A stretch of DNA of 64,000 bases from Mugil cephalus. Its lineage: Eukaryota; Chordata; Actinopteri; Mugiliformes; Mugilidae. Below are positions 44,219 through 57,610 of the stretch, piece by piece (the stretch's first letter is position 1; every line of letters begins with the position of its first letter). A program made the position numbers and the translations under genes. The notes beneath the pieces were generated by a model. It made no database searches and had not been told where the DNA came from. It saw nothing but the letters and a program-made list of their open reading frames with translations. Location: assembly GCF_022458985.1 (NCBI RefSeq), contig NC_061789.1, forward strand, positions 5,063,501 through 5,127,500, in the 5' to 3' direction.

Positions 44219-47200
44219 CTGCAGACACGGACGCAGATGACTTTAAATGGTCAGTTCACACAATCCTAATAGAGCTTATCAGGATCAGGTAAATCTCATT
44301 TTATTGGACCCTATAAACTGGAGTCTCTGTAGCTACGTCACTGTGTTTGTGCTCTGGAGGCCACGAGTTGTATGTCAACCAACGATGGCAATCACACACA
44401 CAAAAAGCATGGCTGACAGGTCGTGTTTGTGTTAGATCACAAAAATGTCGTCATGTTTTCTAAGTTTTTTGGAAGTTTTTTTGATCCCAAACTTGAAATA
44501 TTTAACCTTTCTGTGTATATATTGTTATGTATTGTACTTTCTGTGTGATTTTCACGCAAAAAATGTTAATAAAATGATCATATGCATTCAGTGGCACTCA
44601 TAATCTCTCTTACCTTCACTGGGAAAAAAAATTGGCTAATGGAAATTCTGATTTCTGCATTGGCTGCTGGCTATTGGCTATAAGGAAGGTGGTCATAATG
44701 TTATGGCTGATCGGTGTATGTATATGTAATTAAATAAATATACATGACAATATAACATGTATGTATGACTGTAATTCCTCTTGTCTCTGTGTAATGATGT
44801 GACTGAACACTGCATTATACACAAATCTATCTATGTATGAAATCTATGAAAAAGATTAAATAAATATTGTACGAGCAGCTTTTGGTTGTTTGGGTCTACA
44901 TAAATGAGTGGCAGAACATCTTAAAGAACCTTTACAAGTTCAGCCTGGATGACTGAGAACCTTCACCTTCAGTAAATATGGAGCATTGCAGAGAATGAGT
45001 GTTAGAAATGTGTAAGAAGATTGAGTGAAATCATTGTCTCTTGTTGTCAGGAACAGATTCTAGGAAGCATCTAACCCTAACCCTAAGTTTCTGATCAACC
45101 AAGTAAAAAAGAAAGAAAGTAGGGGTTTCAGAGGAAGGGCTACGATCTAAAAAAGAAAACGACTCACTGCAAAGACAAAACTAAGAGACTGTTAAATAGG
45201 AGAAGCTTCACGTCCATTCCCCACAGTGAAGACCTCCGCTGGATCCATAAAGAGACCATGGGTGGCCCGGAAATTCAATCCAGGGACTAATTCCCCTGCT
45301 CCCTCTGCCCAGTGACCCAGCCACACAGAAGGGAAATAAACCAAATAAGAAGGGAAGTTTCCCTAAACATTAACCTTCTAACCCTAAGTTTCTGAACATC
45401 CAAGTAGAAAAAAACAACAAAAGAAAACAAAGTAGGGGTTCAGAGTAAAGACCACGATCTATAAAAGAAAACAACTGACTGCAAAGACAAAACTAATAAC
45501 TCTGTCACATCGAAACACATTTGATTTGTTTGATTGAAAAAAATTGACAAAAACCTCTGCCCTCCTGAGATCGGTCTCTTATGGGAGTAAACCAAAACTT
45601 TGCTCTGTTTTTGAGCTGCTCGCAGCCCTGGAGCTTCTACAATGACACAGTCTGACAGGCCGCCCAGTTACAGAATCAGAATGTGACAGGCAGGTACATC
45701 CAATGTTATCGTGTAAATTAGCGGGTCGACGCGGCATTCATGATCGCATCGAAGCCGAGCCGATAAAATCCCAGGTTGATTGCTGGTCGATTGCCTGAGA
45801 TGCCTTAGGAAGTGGCATTCTGGCCCTAGAAAGTCTCTATAGAAAGGATGATCTTAACTACACACAAGACCTCAGATTTAGCTATGTTGTACCTGGTGAC
45901 GCTTTGGATGAACTTCTTTTCGTCCTGATCCAGACACACAGCAAACGTTGTCCCGTCCTCTCCGCCGTTCACCTGCACCCTGTCCACCTTCACTTCTGAT
46001 ATTGAGATTTGCTGCCGGACAGAGAAGAAGTCAGTGTGAGAGGATGGGAGGTGTTTCTCAGTGGGGAGTGTTTTCGGTTCAACATTTCCAACTCACTTGG
46101 TTGTATGCCTTCTTGGACTTGGAAGACTGCCTCTTGAGGACTTCTGTCATTGTCAGCTGCAGACTCCCTGTTGAATCTGGACAGACAACACAACACACTC
46201 TTAGCGACAGTAATGGAAACCACACCATCGAATCAGTTAAAAGCAGCCACAAGCATTTGGACTGTGGGTGGTGCTCACCTGGCTGCTCATGTTTCTTGTA
46301 CGTTTTGTAAACATTAATCGATGTGCAGACGATTTCTGCCTTTATCCACTGACTTCTTCCACTCACAGCCACCTGAAATCAACAGCTTTATTAAATCTCC
46401 AACTCTTAACTCTTCTTATTGTTGCTGTTGCATGAAATCTGTGCGTGGAATCACTACCTTGTTGTAGGCCACGCTTAGTGTTAAAGGGACAGCCTCCCGC
46501 TCTTCGTCAATCCCAAACCTTTTGCTGGCCGCCCCTTGGAAAACAAATCAATGAACGTTATTAAGTTATTATAAGTCCAAGCTGAGGAACAATACCACGC
46601 CACATTTCATTCTGTTTCATGAGCTTTCCTATAAAGGTGCGTCTTCTTTCCTTCTCATTCTTTGACCCTCATCCCTTCCCTTCGAAAGCTTTCATCCCTT
46701 CCATTCAATCCTTCTCACTGTCTCCCTTCGATGCCTCTCATCCCTTCCCCTCCACTCCTATTGTCCCTTTCCTTCAACCCTTCTTATCCATTCAATTCAA
46801 CTCCTATCATCCCTTCCCTTCCACTCCTATAATTCGAGCCCTTTGACCCTTCTCATCCTTTCCCTACGACCCTCCTCATTCCTTGGACCCTTCATCCCTT
46901 CCTTACACTCTGATCATCCCTTCCCTTCCACTCCTATCATCCCTTCCAATATACTCCTATTACCCCTTCCACTCCCATCATCTCTACCCTTCCACTTCAA
47001 TCATGTCTTCCCTATGACTCACCCCATTCCTTAGACCCTTCAATCCTTCCCTTCAACTCCTATCACCCCTTCCCTTCTACTCCTATTATCCCTTCCACTC
47101 CTATCGTCTCTACCCTTCCCTACCCCTCCCTACAACCGTCCTCATTCCTTGGACACCTCAGATCCCTTCCCCTCCACTCCTATTGTCCCTTCCCTTCAAC

Positions 47201-50200
47201 CCTTCTTACCCCTTCCATTTGACTCCTATCATCCCTCCCTTCCATTCTTATCATACCTTCCCTTCGATCCTCCTTATTCCTTGGACCCATCATCCCTTCC
47301 CTTTGACTCCTATCATACCTTTGACTCCTATTATCCCTACCCTTGAACTTCTATCATCCCCTCCCTACAACCCTCCTCATTCCTTGGACCCTTCATCCCT
47401 TCCCTTCTGCTCCTATCATCCCTTTGACTCCTATTATCCCTCCACTTCCACTTTTATCATCCCTTCCCTTCCTTCCACTCCTATCATCTCTACCATGCCA
47501 CTTCTATCATCCCCTCCCTACAACCCTCCTCATTCCTTGGACCCATCATGCATTCCCTTCCACTCCTTTCATCCCTTTGACTCCCATTATCCCTTCCACT
47601 ACTATCATACCTTCCCTTCCACTCCTATCACCCCTTCCCTCCCACCATCAATTTCCCATCCGATCCAATAAACCTCCTTGCATCAATTAAGGTGTGGTCT
47701 TTGTTAATTAAAGAGCACATAATATAGTGTTACTCACCCATGGCCTTGACAGCTCTGGCTCCAGCGGTGTGCCCGAGCTCCAGAGAGTGAATAAACACTT
47801 CCCTTCTCCTCTCTCCCCCAGCCAGGGTCAGCTGTGTGGAGGAAGGAAGTCAAACATTTAGTTCGTTGAGCGCTCACATATTAATTTACGGTCATTTTGG
47901 AGCTCCACTGACCTCAGCTTGATAGAGCTGCACCAGAACAGGCTGGTCGGCATGTCGGCAGTAATAAAGCATCAAGTCGGCCAGAAGAGGAAGGTGCTGC
48001 GTGTGCCCACTGCACTCTGAGACACTGTCGTTCTTAGAAGCAGCCTGAGTCATACGAGAATACTCATGGTGACACGTGGTGACACATGGAGAAAATGCTA
48101 GGAGTTGGGTTCCCCATTTCCTTTTTGCTTACAATTCTTTCTGACCAACTCATACAAGCAGCCTGAGTAATTTTTTATGTAACTGACTTTCAGTATTAGT
48201 CCATATAGTATCACTACCTGATAGCCGCGGTCTTTTCTTCAGCTGCTCCTTTGAGTTTTTTTGTGTTCTGTGTCAAGGTTATAATGATGACATGAGAAAA
48301 AGTACCTTACAAAGGACGTCAGAAGACAGACTGAGCAGACTGAGGATGTTCCGCTCGTACCATGGATCCACCATTCCCAACATCTGGGCTATTTCGGTTG
48401 TACTGCTCTCCATCTGTTCGCCATTTGACTCCTGTCAGAAAGGAAAGATATGAGATACAACATATACTTCAATTATTTGAAAATATTTAATGCCATCATA
48501 TCATCTGTCCAGTCATGCGAGTCTAATAAAACATTACCATTTTCATACCAGCTTTCTTCGGGATGATACTTAACCTACTTCTTCTTCTTAGCTAGCTATT
48601 CCAACATTTATGAATTATATTTACCTAAATATTTACAGTATCTTTTAGCTTTGGCTGCTTCCAGCATTCACTATTTCTTTGCTAACAATTACAACAATTT
48701 ATCTTCTGTGTCTAGTGCACTATTCATTAAAATGTGACAACTATTTCAATATTTATACATCATTTTTAGCTAAGTTTTTATCTATTATCCTTAGCTAACG
48801 TTTAATTAACAATTTATCTTGCTATGTATTTCAGTTGTCGATATGTAGCTACCAGGTGAACTTCTGGAACAGTAGTTTGCAAAAACAAAAATCACGCATA
48901 AAGCATATTTTTAGAATGCATTTGAATCTTTTGGATAATCACTTTAATAAATTTAGAAAAAAATGTGAATGAGGCAAAGTAATGATTAAGGTAAATTATC
49001 ATATATATCTGCATAACAAAAGTTTACTGTAACATAATGTATAAAATATGGAGTAATCATGGGCTACTTTAATAAAGTATATATTCAAATTACAGTCTTA
49101 TCGTAATCTTTTAAAAATTAGAAAATATTTCACTAAAGTAGACATTTTAGAAAAGGTTGCCAAAAGCCTGCTCTGACTGCAGAGCACAGATAAATCCACC
49201 AGGGGGCAGCAGGCAAGTCTCAAATAGGTTTTTCAGCTCTATTTATATAGAGAGTTTTCAGGTAAGTATTGATTATGCGGAAGGTGCAGGGGTTTCAGAA
49301 ACATATCAAATGTGATACATTTGGCATTATATGGTTAATGGCTTATAAATGATCAATTTATTTAGCATTTGTTATTGGCTATAAATCTGTACCCTCTATG
49401 AATGTTTACGAGGAAAAAAACTGAACCAGATGAGGAGTGACTGAGGTCGATGTCCTCACCACAGAAGCAACGGTCTTGGTTAAACTTCCTGTCTGCCCTT
49501 CAGTTGACGTGTGCCCTCCTCCTGGACTTCCAGTTCTCCTTTTCGTAGGAACAAAGTAAAACTGCAGTTTGCACACCTTGGTGAGTCTGGGGCATTTGCT
49601 TTCTTTCTGATGCAGGTCGCTGTATGCTCTGGCCAGCCTGCCAGCCTCCCTGTCGCCTCCAAACACCACCACTTTGACCAGGGTCGGCGCTTCCGCCACA
49701 CTTTCCTCGTCACAGCTGAAGATCGGCCTCCTCCGGACGCACACATGCTTCTGCGGAGAAAGCGGAGAGGTGGGCGTCTGCAGAGGACGATACTTTCGGG
49801 ACAAGGACCTGGAGTATTTGAGCTGTGACCCAATTCTTAGAAAGTCTTTGCCCAAATCGTCATGGAAGCCCGCACTCTGGACACGGCGGCAAATGTTAGG
49901 ACTGCGGGGATTCTTGAAAAGCATGGAGAAGCGCTCAATGCCCAAGAGGGATTTGGACTTTTTTTTGGGTTTCTTTCTAGGTTTTGGTTGACTGTCTTGT
50001 CCTTCTTCTGCGTCCTCTTGGGCGGTGTCCTCGCCCAAGTCGCTTTCCACGCCCGACGAGCTCGACGGCACAGACCAGCTGGAAGACAGAGAATAGCTGG
50101 AAAACATGGAGTCCCTAGATGATGAAGATGCAGTGGAGATCCGATGGCTCTGAAACTCATCGTACGCTTTGGGTCCGTCCAAATCGTCTTCCTCGTCCAC

Positions 50201-52621
50201 GCTGGTGTCATTGTTATAATCCTCGTCCATTTCTGATTTGAGGAAACAGTCTGGAGGTGAATCCAGGTCGGACTCGGCTGCAAGAACACCTTTCAGGATA
50301 TCTTAATGAAGCAGAATCCATAGAGTTAGAGTCGGATAAAACTGTCGGTGTACAACAAGGTGAAGTAAATTAGCTAATTACCAAAGATATCGTTTTCCCA
50401 AGTACACGTTTGGCATTTGGGGAAGGGCAGCGCGAACGTCTCGACCGCACCTAATTGAGAGGAGGTGACACTTTAGGACATTCACATGACAATTAGAGGA
50501 AAACCAAAGCAACAGATCACAAACCTGTGTCTTACCAGAGTCTTTGCATTCATCAGCAGAAGCAGGAACAGCGAGGCTTTCTCTAAGTCTCTCCATGGTG
50601 TCGAGGAGATCCTGTCTAGCTACGCTGAGATCTGCTGCAGAGGCTGCCGTCTCCATGCAGTCGTTCACTTCCTCCAGGAGCTGCTCTAATTCTTCGCTCT
50701 CTTTCCTCTGGAGGAACATGTGAGTAAAATTTTGTTGTAGCTGCATAGTAGAAATTGTGAACCCAAAAGCACTAAATGCACTGAGCTGATGCGTCACCTG
50801 CAGGGCGGCGTGGAGGGCCTGCAGGTCGAGTCTGGTGCCCAACGTGGCCTGAAAGCTGTGCAGGATCAGAGTGATTGTGACGTCTCTGCTGGACTCCCGG
50901 GTGGTGCTCAGCTGCTCCAACACAGACTGGACCTCCGGAGAAACTTCATCGTCCTGACTTACCAACAGCACCATTCTAATGGAGGTTCACACACGCATTG
51001 GATAAGTACGGAGATCGTGCTTGAAGTTCATTTTTAACGTCGCGATTCGAATGAACTTACGTGGTTTTGGTGCCGTGGACCTCATGGGACATACTTTGCT
51101 CTGCTCTCACCAGTCTATGGAATAAAATACCTGCAACAGAAACGGGCAGAATAGCTGAATAAAGAGTAGACACATGGACAGCAGTTCCATGCAACTTCTT
51201 CTCAACTACTCAACACCTTCACCAATCAGCCACAACATTATAACCGGACATTATGACAGGAGAAGTGCTCAGTTGGACCTGGAACTGGCATTCAGGTAGC
51301 ACCCACCTAGACCAGAGCAGGCACCCCCACCCCATTGCAATGACACTCCTTGAGGGCAGAAGCCATCCCCAGCAGGATGCAACCGCAAAAACAGTTAAGG
51401 AACAACTCAAAAGACCTGGCCTCCAAATTCACTAAATCCCATATTGTATCTCTAGTATCTGTGGGATGATTCACAAATTCCCCCACCCTCAACAAACAGG
51501 ACCTAAAGGCACCACAGGACACCTTCAGAAGGCCTTTGTCTATTCTCTGATGAGTCACAACAGTTTTGGAGAAGCAAGAGAGACGTACACCATATTAGGC
51601 ATAATGTTGAGGCTGATTGAGTGTGTCGCACACTTGTTTTCTGTAAGCGCAGTGATACCTGGTGCTCGGAGCTCTTGCTGGATGATCTCAAGCAGACGTT
51701 TACAGGCAGAGCTGCAAGGTTCGGGCCACGTCAGGAAGCCACGGAACAGCAGCGAGGCCTCTTGCAGCACGCCGCTGTCCGGAGCCACGTACGGTGCCTG
51801 CAAAGAGACAGGAAACTCGTAAATGAGTAATTTCTCGTGCCTCCGCTCCATTCATCACATATGACATCCACTCACCTTAAGGAGGGTTGACGAGAACAGG
51901 AGCGTGAGGGGAACCACCAGCTCATACTGACACTGCTCTAAAACCTGGAAAATAGATAAAAAAATAAGTTGAACGGAAGCTGTAAAAATAGTAAAGTTCG
52001 AAAATAATGTTTTTTTATTTTCAGTTCTCCACCTCCTTTGTTTTCCTCAGAATTTTCTGCAGAAGGATGAGGAAGTTGTGGGCATCTCTCTTCACAAGTT
52101 CCTCCAAACACCAGCGGTTTATGCACAGTCCGGCTGTTATCACACAAGAGGGGAAAAAACATCAACCTGAACTCTTCAGGTTTCACGCTGATCCACGAAT
52201 CAGTTTGACACGAGGCAACCGCAGTTCGGTTGCAGTAGTTTCGCTTGCGGCCAAATTTCTGAATGGTGTTCTTTTTTGTTAGAGATTTCACAACTGATCT
52301 TACATAATAAAAAAATCACCTCCACAGTCTTGTCCGTCACCACTTTCAATTCCCATTTCTTCCCATTTCAGACGGACAACATGTTCCTTATCGGCCGGCC
52401 GCGTTACATGACATTTTGACATGATTTCTTCTCATGCTTCTTCTCCCACACTGCGTGGTGTGTTTGTCCCTGAGTTCGCGTCATAAATAAATGTGGTTTT
52501 GATTCCTACCGTTCCAGAGCTGCTTGTCAGGAGTGTCGACACCCAGGTCACAGAGGCAGCGCTCCAAGACGTGCTGGATACGATCCTCGGTGCACGAGCT
52601 GCTCTCCATCGTCTGCATCAT
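44071..52621 (-). CDS. pik3r5: Phosphoinositide 3-kinase regulatory subunit 5 (p101), 17 coding exons
   Basis: p101 binds the catalytic subunit p110 gamma and G-protein beta-gamma, recruiting PI3K gamma to the membrane after receptor signalling. Exons: 52621-52510, 52133-52033, 51944-51876, 51797-51659, 51130-51061, 50975-50798, 50707-50536, 50450-50382, 50277-49460, 48431-48306, 48032-47913, 47831-47738, 46534-46458, 46372-46279, 46176-46097, 46011-45893 and 44218-44071 (TGA). All phases fit, giving 861 aa (human 880). Family signatures are [16 protein letters not shown] at the start, [108 protein letters not shown] and [20 protein letters not shown]. The next ATG (52618) matches the human start better than the first one. 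Similarity and the ntn1 neighbour favour PIK3R5 over PIK3R6. Confidence 0.94.
45053..45495. repeat. Duplicated ~125-bp block in the last pik3r5 intron
   Basis: 45060-45190 and 45372-45500 share CTAACCCTAAGTTTCTGA, AAAGTAGGGGTT, ACGATCTA and CACTGCAAAGACAAAACTAA or its near copy, in the same orientation. The first copy also contains two and a half CCCTAA units. Confidence 0.7.
46619..47690. repeat. Pyrimidine-rich satellite in a pik3r5 intron
   Basis: About 1.07 kb of the plus strand is almost purely C, T and A. It is built from variants of CCCTTCCACTCCTATCATCC and a longer unit marked by CCTCATTCCTTGGACCC near 46870, 47140, 47270, 47375 and 47530. The long plus-strand frames are open only because of composition. 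It lies between exons 47831-47738 and 46534-46458. Confidence 0.9.
49460..50277 (-). CDS. pik3r5: pik3r5 longest exon: acidic/serine-rich linker and start of the C-terminal domain
   Basis: The 818-nt exon encodes an acidic stretch ([20 protein letters not shown]), a serine-rich run, a basic patch ([20 protein letters not shown]) and phosphorylatable R/S segments. The conserved fold [20 protein letters not shown] with [16 protein letters not shown] follows. The acceptor is TTCTTGCAG and the donor GTG|GTGAGG. Confidence 0.93.
51221..51621 (+). mobile_element. Decayed Tc1-like derivative in pik3r5 intron 4
   Basis: The ends CAATCAGCCACAACATTAT and GCATAATGTTGAGGCTGATTG are inverted. The interior shares GCACCCCCACCCCAT, TGACACTCCTTGA, GACCTGGCCTCCAAATTCAC and TCTGTGGGATGAT with the other copies. 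Confidence 0.65.
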
Positions 52622-53124
52622 CTTCACAAATAAGAGACGACAAAGAAAAACAGGAAGTCCCAAAAATAAAAAAAACAAGAATTACGGCCTTTTATTGTGA
52701 GCTGGTAAACCAACGGGTCTCTCCAGTAATCTAAACTTCCTGCTGCTGCTTTATAATCACTGTTGTTCCTTTCCAGAAACAATCAAATGAAATACATAAA
52801 AAGGTCCAACTACTACCCCCTCTCGCCCTCTCCACCCCACCCTAACATAAAAAATAACAGACATGCATCATGAGGACGGAGAGCGATGGCACTTCCTATC
52901 CGAAAAAAAAAAAAGAAAAAAAACCCCAATGAGTCAGAGTGCATGAGCAGACCGGAGATTAGCTGGTCGTCAAAACACCCGCAACACAACTTCTACTTTT
53001 TTCCTCTCCATTCTTAAAATCAGCTGCTGACAACAAATTTCGCATGACTCAAGGGTCAGAGTGTTACAAAACCGTTCTTATTTTAACCCCAACACATCTT
53101 CTCGAATCCACAACCTTGAAAACA

Positions 53125-53335
53125 GGACGAAAAAAATATCACGATAACGATATTGATCGCAGAAATGAAAACAGTTAACAGCAAAATACAGGAAATTTAA
53201 CTTGATGCGTGTTGTTTTCTTGCTTTTGGGAGGCGAATTACATTTAAAACAACAGCGGCACTGGATCTTTTATATGATATTAACATTTTTAACACGACAT
53301 TGAAAATTCATTTTTTTTTTACTATCGACTGTTTT
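53125..53335. repeat. Dispersed repeat, copy 2 of a pair
   Basis: Shares its block order with 40430-40735, including the GGCACTGGATC core and the CATTGAAAATTC end before a T run. It lies in the 5' UTR intron of pik3r5. Confidence 0.5.
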
Positions 53336-55014
53336 CAGTCCTACTTAAAAACAAGCAAATTAGTTCATCTGGACTGTCCCAGATTACATGTGGTTTTGGT
53401 GAAAAATAAGTTACATAAAAATAACACAAAAGTGAAAGTTACTAGACATGCACAAGTGGACTTGATCGTAGTCTCAAAGAACGATCAGATATCCGGAAAC
53501 TAGTGTTTTTAAACTAAAAACAAGTAGATTTGAATTGAAACGAGGAAAATATGAAGGGGATGGTTTAAATAATATTAACCTCCTGAGACCCTGCGTCCTC
53601 TTATGGGGACATGAAGTTTCTTTTTTTTTTTCAGGAGGTTAATAGTTGTGACTTTACAGTAAATGCATTTGTTGCTCTGCATCACAGTGACAACAAAACA
53701 GTGAATTACATTTTTTTTTCATTATAAATGTTTAACAAGCTGCATGAAATAACATTTCGAGTAGTGATAGTTGTCGTTTTAAGCATCAGCGTAGCTAAGA
53801 ACCTAGAAGAGAATCTCAGTAACAAGTTATATTAGCTTCTTAAAATAATTGAGGATTAACTTATTACACATTAGATATTAACTGCAATTCTTTCAATAAC
53901 TGTTAATCTGAATTTGTCCTGTGAATTCGCTTCGGTTCACACTGTTTCAGCCAGAGCTGTCGAAGACAACACCGAGACCCACACCTAAACCGAAATGTCA
54001 CACCTATCTTTCATGCTTGAGATCAAACTGGGGGCCGTATGCGTGTGTGGCCCCTGAAACAAATCTTCTTTGACACCCCTGCGCTCTTTCAGTTTGATTT
54101 AAGTCATTTTCGATTCAGTTCAACACAAATGAATCACCACCTTCCTGACGCTGCTTCAACATGAACCGAACATCCTAACCGTCTTGAAGCTGAGACAAAC
54201 ATGTCTCATATCTGGATGCGTTCCCCACCACTAGTGTACCTAATGATGTGTAGATATGAGCTGATTTTCCTACAGCTGTGAGACTGATGAGAAGGAATAT
54301 TTCCCCCCGCGGTGCTACTCCAGGATGTGAATAAGGAAACAGTAGCCGGGGTCACCTGCACCCAACAAAACAGGAAAAAGCCCATTCAGGGGACGCACAA
54401 TGTAAAATTAAAGACGAGACGCGGCAGGAAGCTGGATATTAAGTAGGAGGAATATAGTAGCCACTACCCCTTTATATCCGCGTTAACCGTTTCCCCATTA
54501 TCACATCTGCAGCGTCAAACGTGTAAAGGTTTGCAATCACACTACCTCTTTTTTGGACTAAGTTAGAGGATCCGCATGACATTTATTAGTCACCGTCGCT
54601 GCAGCGGGACGAGCTCTCAAAAGCCTTAAAAAGTGCAAAGCAAATCCTATATATGTGATTTATCTGAAGCAGCTACCTGGAATCTCCCGCATCAATTGTC
54701 CTCTGAGGAAGCAGGTGTCAACCCATTGTGTGCTGTCAGGCTACACTGCAAAGACTTCCAGTGTAAACTTGACCTTCGGTAGCGTTAATTTACCCACGGC
54801 AGCCAGTAGATAGACGGCTCGTTGCGCTGGGCGGCTTTTAAATAAGAAGGGGAAACAGGAAATCTGCAGAGCTTGAAAAAAAATTTGCATTAAGATCTCA
54901 TGTAAGGGGGCCCGGTTCCTGCCACAGCGGAGAATGTATGAAGCTATAATGGTCACACTGCGCGAACAGATGCTGCAGCGTGCAAATGAATCAAGAGGGA
55001 GAGAGGAGTCTTAC

Positions 55015-55250
55015 CTGTAGCTGCTGCAATCAGTGTCCTATATCATCCCAGATCTACCGCAGCGGAGACACGCCGAAGAGGGAAACAATACGGAGACCAC
55101 ATCCTCCTCCTGACGGTGCCTTTTCAAAAATAGACCCCTCCGACTGCAGCCGCCCGAGAGAGCGTGTGCTGCGAAAAACAGGAACTCGGCGCGAGTCTGC
55201 GCAGATAGAGCGACCGCTTGCACAAGACGCTGTGCCGGTCCCGGTGATGG
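55015..55250 (-). other. pik3r5: Probable pik3r5 non-coding first exon and promoter region
   Basis: On the minus strand a strong donor, GCTACAG followed by GTAAGACTCC, ends an exon at 55015, and the sequence upstream is CpG-rich. No ATG-led frame matching the family is present, so it would be untranslated. It splices naturally to the acceptor (TTTGTGAAG) just before the start codon near 52621. The 5' limit is a guess. Confidence 0.5.
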
Positions 55251-55426
55251 AGGAGGAGGAGGAGGAGGGGGAGGAGGAGTCATGCTGATTGTGACAGACT
55301 TCGTTTGACACAATCGACGCTCTGGAACGTGATGTCTGGGTAACCAGATCCAACACAAATGGGGATAAAGTTGAAACTGTCTCGCATTCAGATGAGATTC
55401 AGTTGTGAGGATATGAGCACAAATAA

Positions 55427-55740
55427 ACCAATCAGTCACAACATTAAAACCACTGGCAGGTGGACTGACAATTCAATGTTTTGCTAGGAAACTTTTGTAT
55501 CTGATCATTCATGTGGATGTTACTTAGACATGTAGCACCCACATTGACCAGACCAGGCAACTCCCCACCCCATAGCTATGACACTCCTTGATGGATCCAG
55601 CCTGACACAGACTTGGACTCCAAATTCACTAGATCACAAACTGATCAAGTATTTGTGGGTTAGTCCACAAAAGGCCCCATTAGTACTCCCCTCCTTTAGT
55701 AAATCGCCCATCTTATGGACCCCTTCATGGCCTACGTCAC
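55427..55740 (+). mobile_element. Decayed Tc1-like derivative, intergenic
   Basis: It starts CCAATCAGTCACAACATTAA and shares CATGTGGATGTTACTTAGAC, TGACACTCCTTGATGG and CTCCAAATTCACTAGATC with the other copies, in the same orientation. The right end is lost. Confidence 0.6.
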
Positions 55741-56131
55741 TCTGGAGGCAAAACAGAGGGAAGCTCGAGGCGAACACTGTCACTGTCAACCATGAAAATG
55801 TCATCGTGCTGTATTAAAAATCAAAAACACGATCTTGAAGATTTATCTCATAGCAGCCACTGCCAGTCGTAGACGACTTTGGTTTCGAAGTGCAGACAAT
55901 CAACAATGTGCACACTTCTTATCTGATAAGATTAATATCTAATGCACCACCAGTTTCGGCCTGGGTAACATTATGGGTTTGACTGAATCGTGACCGAAAT
56001 TGCGTCAATCATCGTTTAGGGGATTTTTGTTACAATGCTAATGGTAATCGCTAGCTAACGCAAACGTTAGCTGCGTGTTTCCAAGCAGAAGTTGCATTTA
56101 TCACGTTATCCTCCGCAGTGGTTCCACTTAC

Positions 56132-56272
56132 TTCCTGTAATATCTTTGTCAGATTCAGGCTTCACTTCATAAAGACAGAACAGACTTCGTCCCCTCTGTG
56201 TCCTCCTTTGGACAAATCGTCCATCCAGTAAGTCAGAGTGTAGAGACAAATATGCGTTTTCCTCGTCCATTC
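56132..56272 (-). CDS. Unassigned candidate coding exon
   Basis: A 141-nt open segment is bounded by a strong acceptor (GGACTGTTTTTCCAG) and a consensus donor (AGGAA|GTAAGT). It encodes MDEENAYLSLHSDLLDGRFV and then QRRTQRGRSLFCLYEVKPES. The splice phase would be 1 on both sides. I do not recognise the protein. It could be an exon of a small unknown gene on the minus strand, an alternative upstream exon of pik3r5, or chance. Confidence 0.35.
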
Positions 56273-57445
56273 CTGGAAAAACAGTCCATTGAAATATGCT
56301 AACTGCCTTTAACAAGCTATAGTGTTTGAGATGTTTGGCATCCAGTTAAGCCCCGCCCCTTAAAAACCGTCACATTGTTTACAAACTGTGAAGTGCACCT
56401 CGACAGAAATGTATCAAGAGAATTTATAGCTTTGGATCAATAAAGATGGAACACGTCAAAGAAAGGTAAACTGAGGAGAGGCAAACATCTGTAGGACTCG
56501 TCTTTGGCGAAAGTACGGAGAAAGTTTCCGTTGCAGTTGTTGAAAGTGAAGCATGAAGTAGAAAACAAAAATGAACCCGACTGACAAAAATGTCACACCG
56601 CCATCTAGTGTTTGGGTGGTGTTATTACAGACTGACGAGGAACAAGTATAAAAGGCTGCATGACCTTAAAAGAGCCTTAAGAAAGGCCCACAAGTTCTCA
56701 GTGGGTTTTATGTGAGGTGAAGAAATGAGTCATATTGATGTTGTGTGATCTCTAAGGCCTTTACTGGGTGTAGATATGCAGCTGAGTACTTGTATGTGAT
56801 GCAGCATTGCACTGCATGTAGAATCAATCTTCTTGAAAGATGCAAACTTTTTCCCGTACGACTCCTTGAAAGTGTCTCCTAAAAAAAAAAAAAAGCATCT
56901 TTAATAACACCAACCCAGGCCAGTATCCCACCTCCACCTCACTGGAGTCAGAGTGGAAGTGGAGCTCTGTGCCCACACCAGATCAAGGTCCATCCACCTG
57001 GTCTCATCAGTCCATAAAACCTCTGAGGAATCTGTCTCCAGGTATTAGTTGTCCCAGTGTTAATGTAAAGAAGCTGCCTAATAATTATGAACACCTTGTG
57101 TTGATCTCCTCAGGCCACGCCCATCACCTGATATGATTCAATACACTAAGTGTTTAGGTTTGTATAACCTGAGAAATACACATAAAATGATGAAAATACC
57201 TCCTCACTGGACTAATGAAACAAAGTGTAGCTCTAACTTTGAGGTGTCACAGAGAACTTTATACGCACTACTGATACTAATACTACAGAGTACATTGTGT
57301 GCACCAGTAATAATAGTACAAGAGTACTTTATGTTAACTACCACAGTAATACTACAGAGTACCGCAGTAGCAATAATACTGCAGAGTACTTTATTTGCAC
57401 TACTTCTAGTGTTTCAGAGCATTTTATTTGCATTATTACTAATAC

Positions 57446-57610
<165 letters not shown>

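Noticed and set aside
45067-45085. CCCTAA units as an interstitial telomere
   Set aside because: Only about two and a half units, too short to distinguish from chance.
46619-47690. Plus-strand frames of 115-162 aa, rich in P, S, I and F
   Set aside because: Open only because the satellite lacks the purines needed for stop codons.
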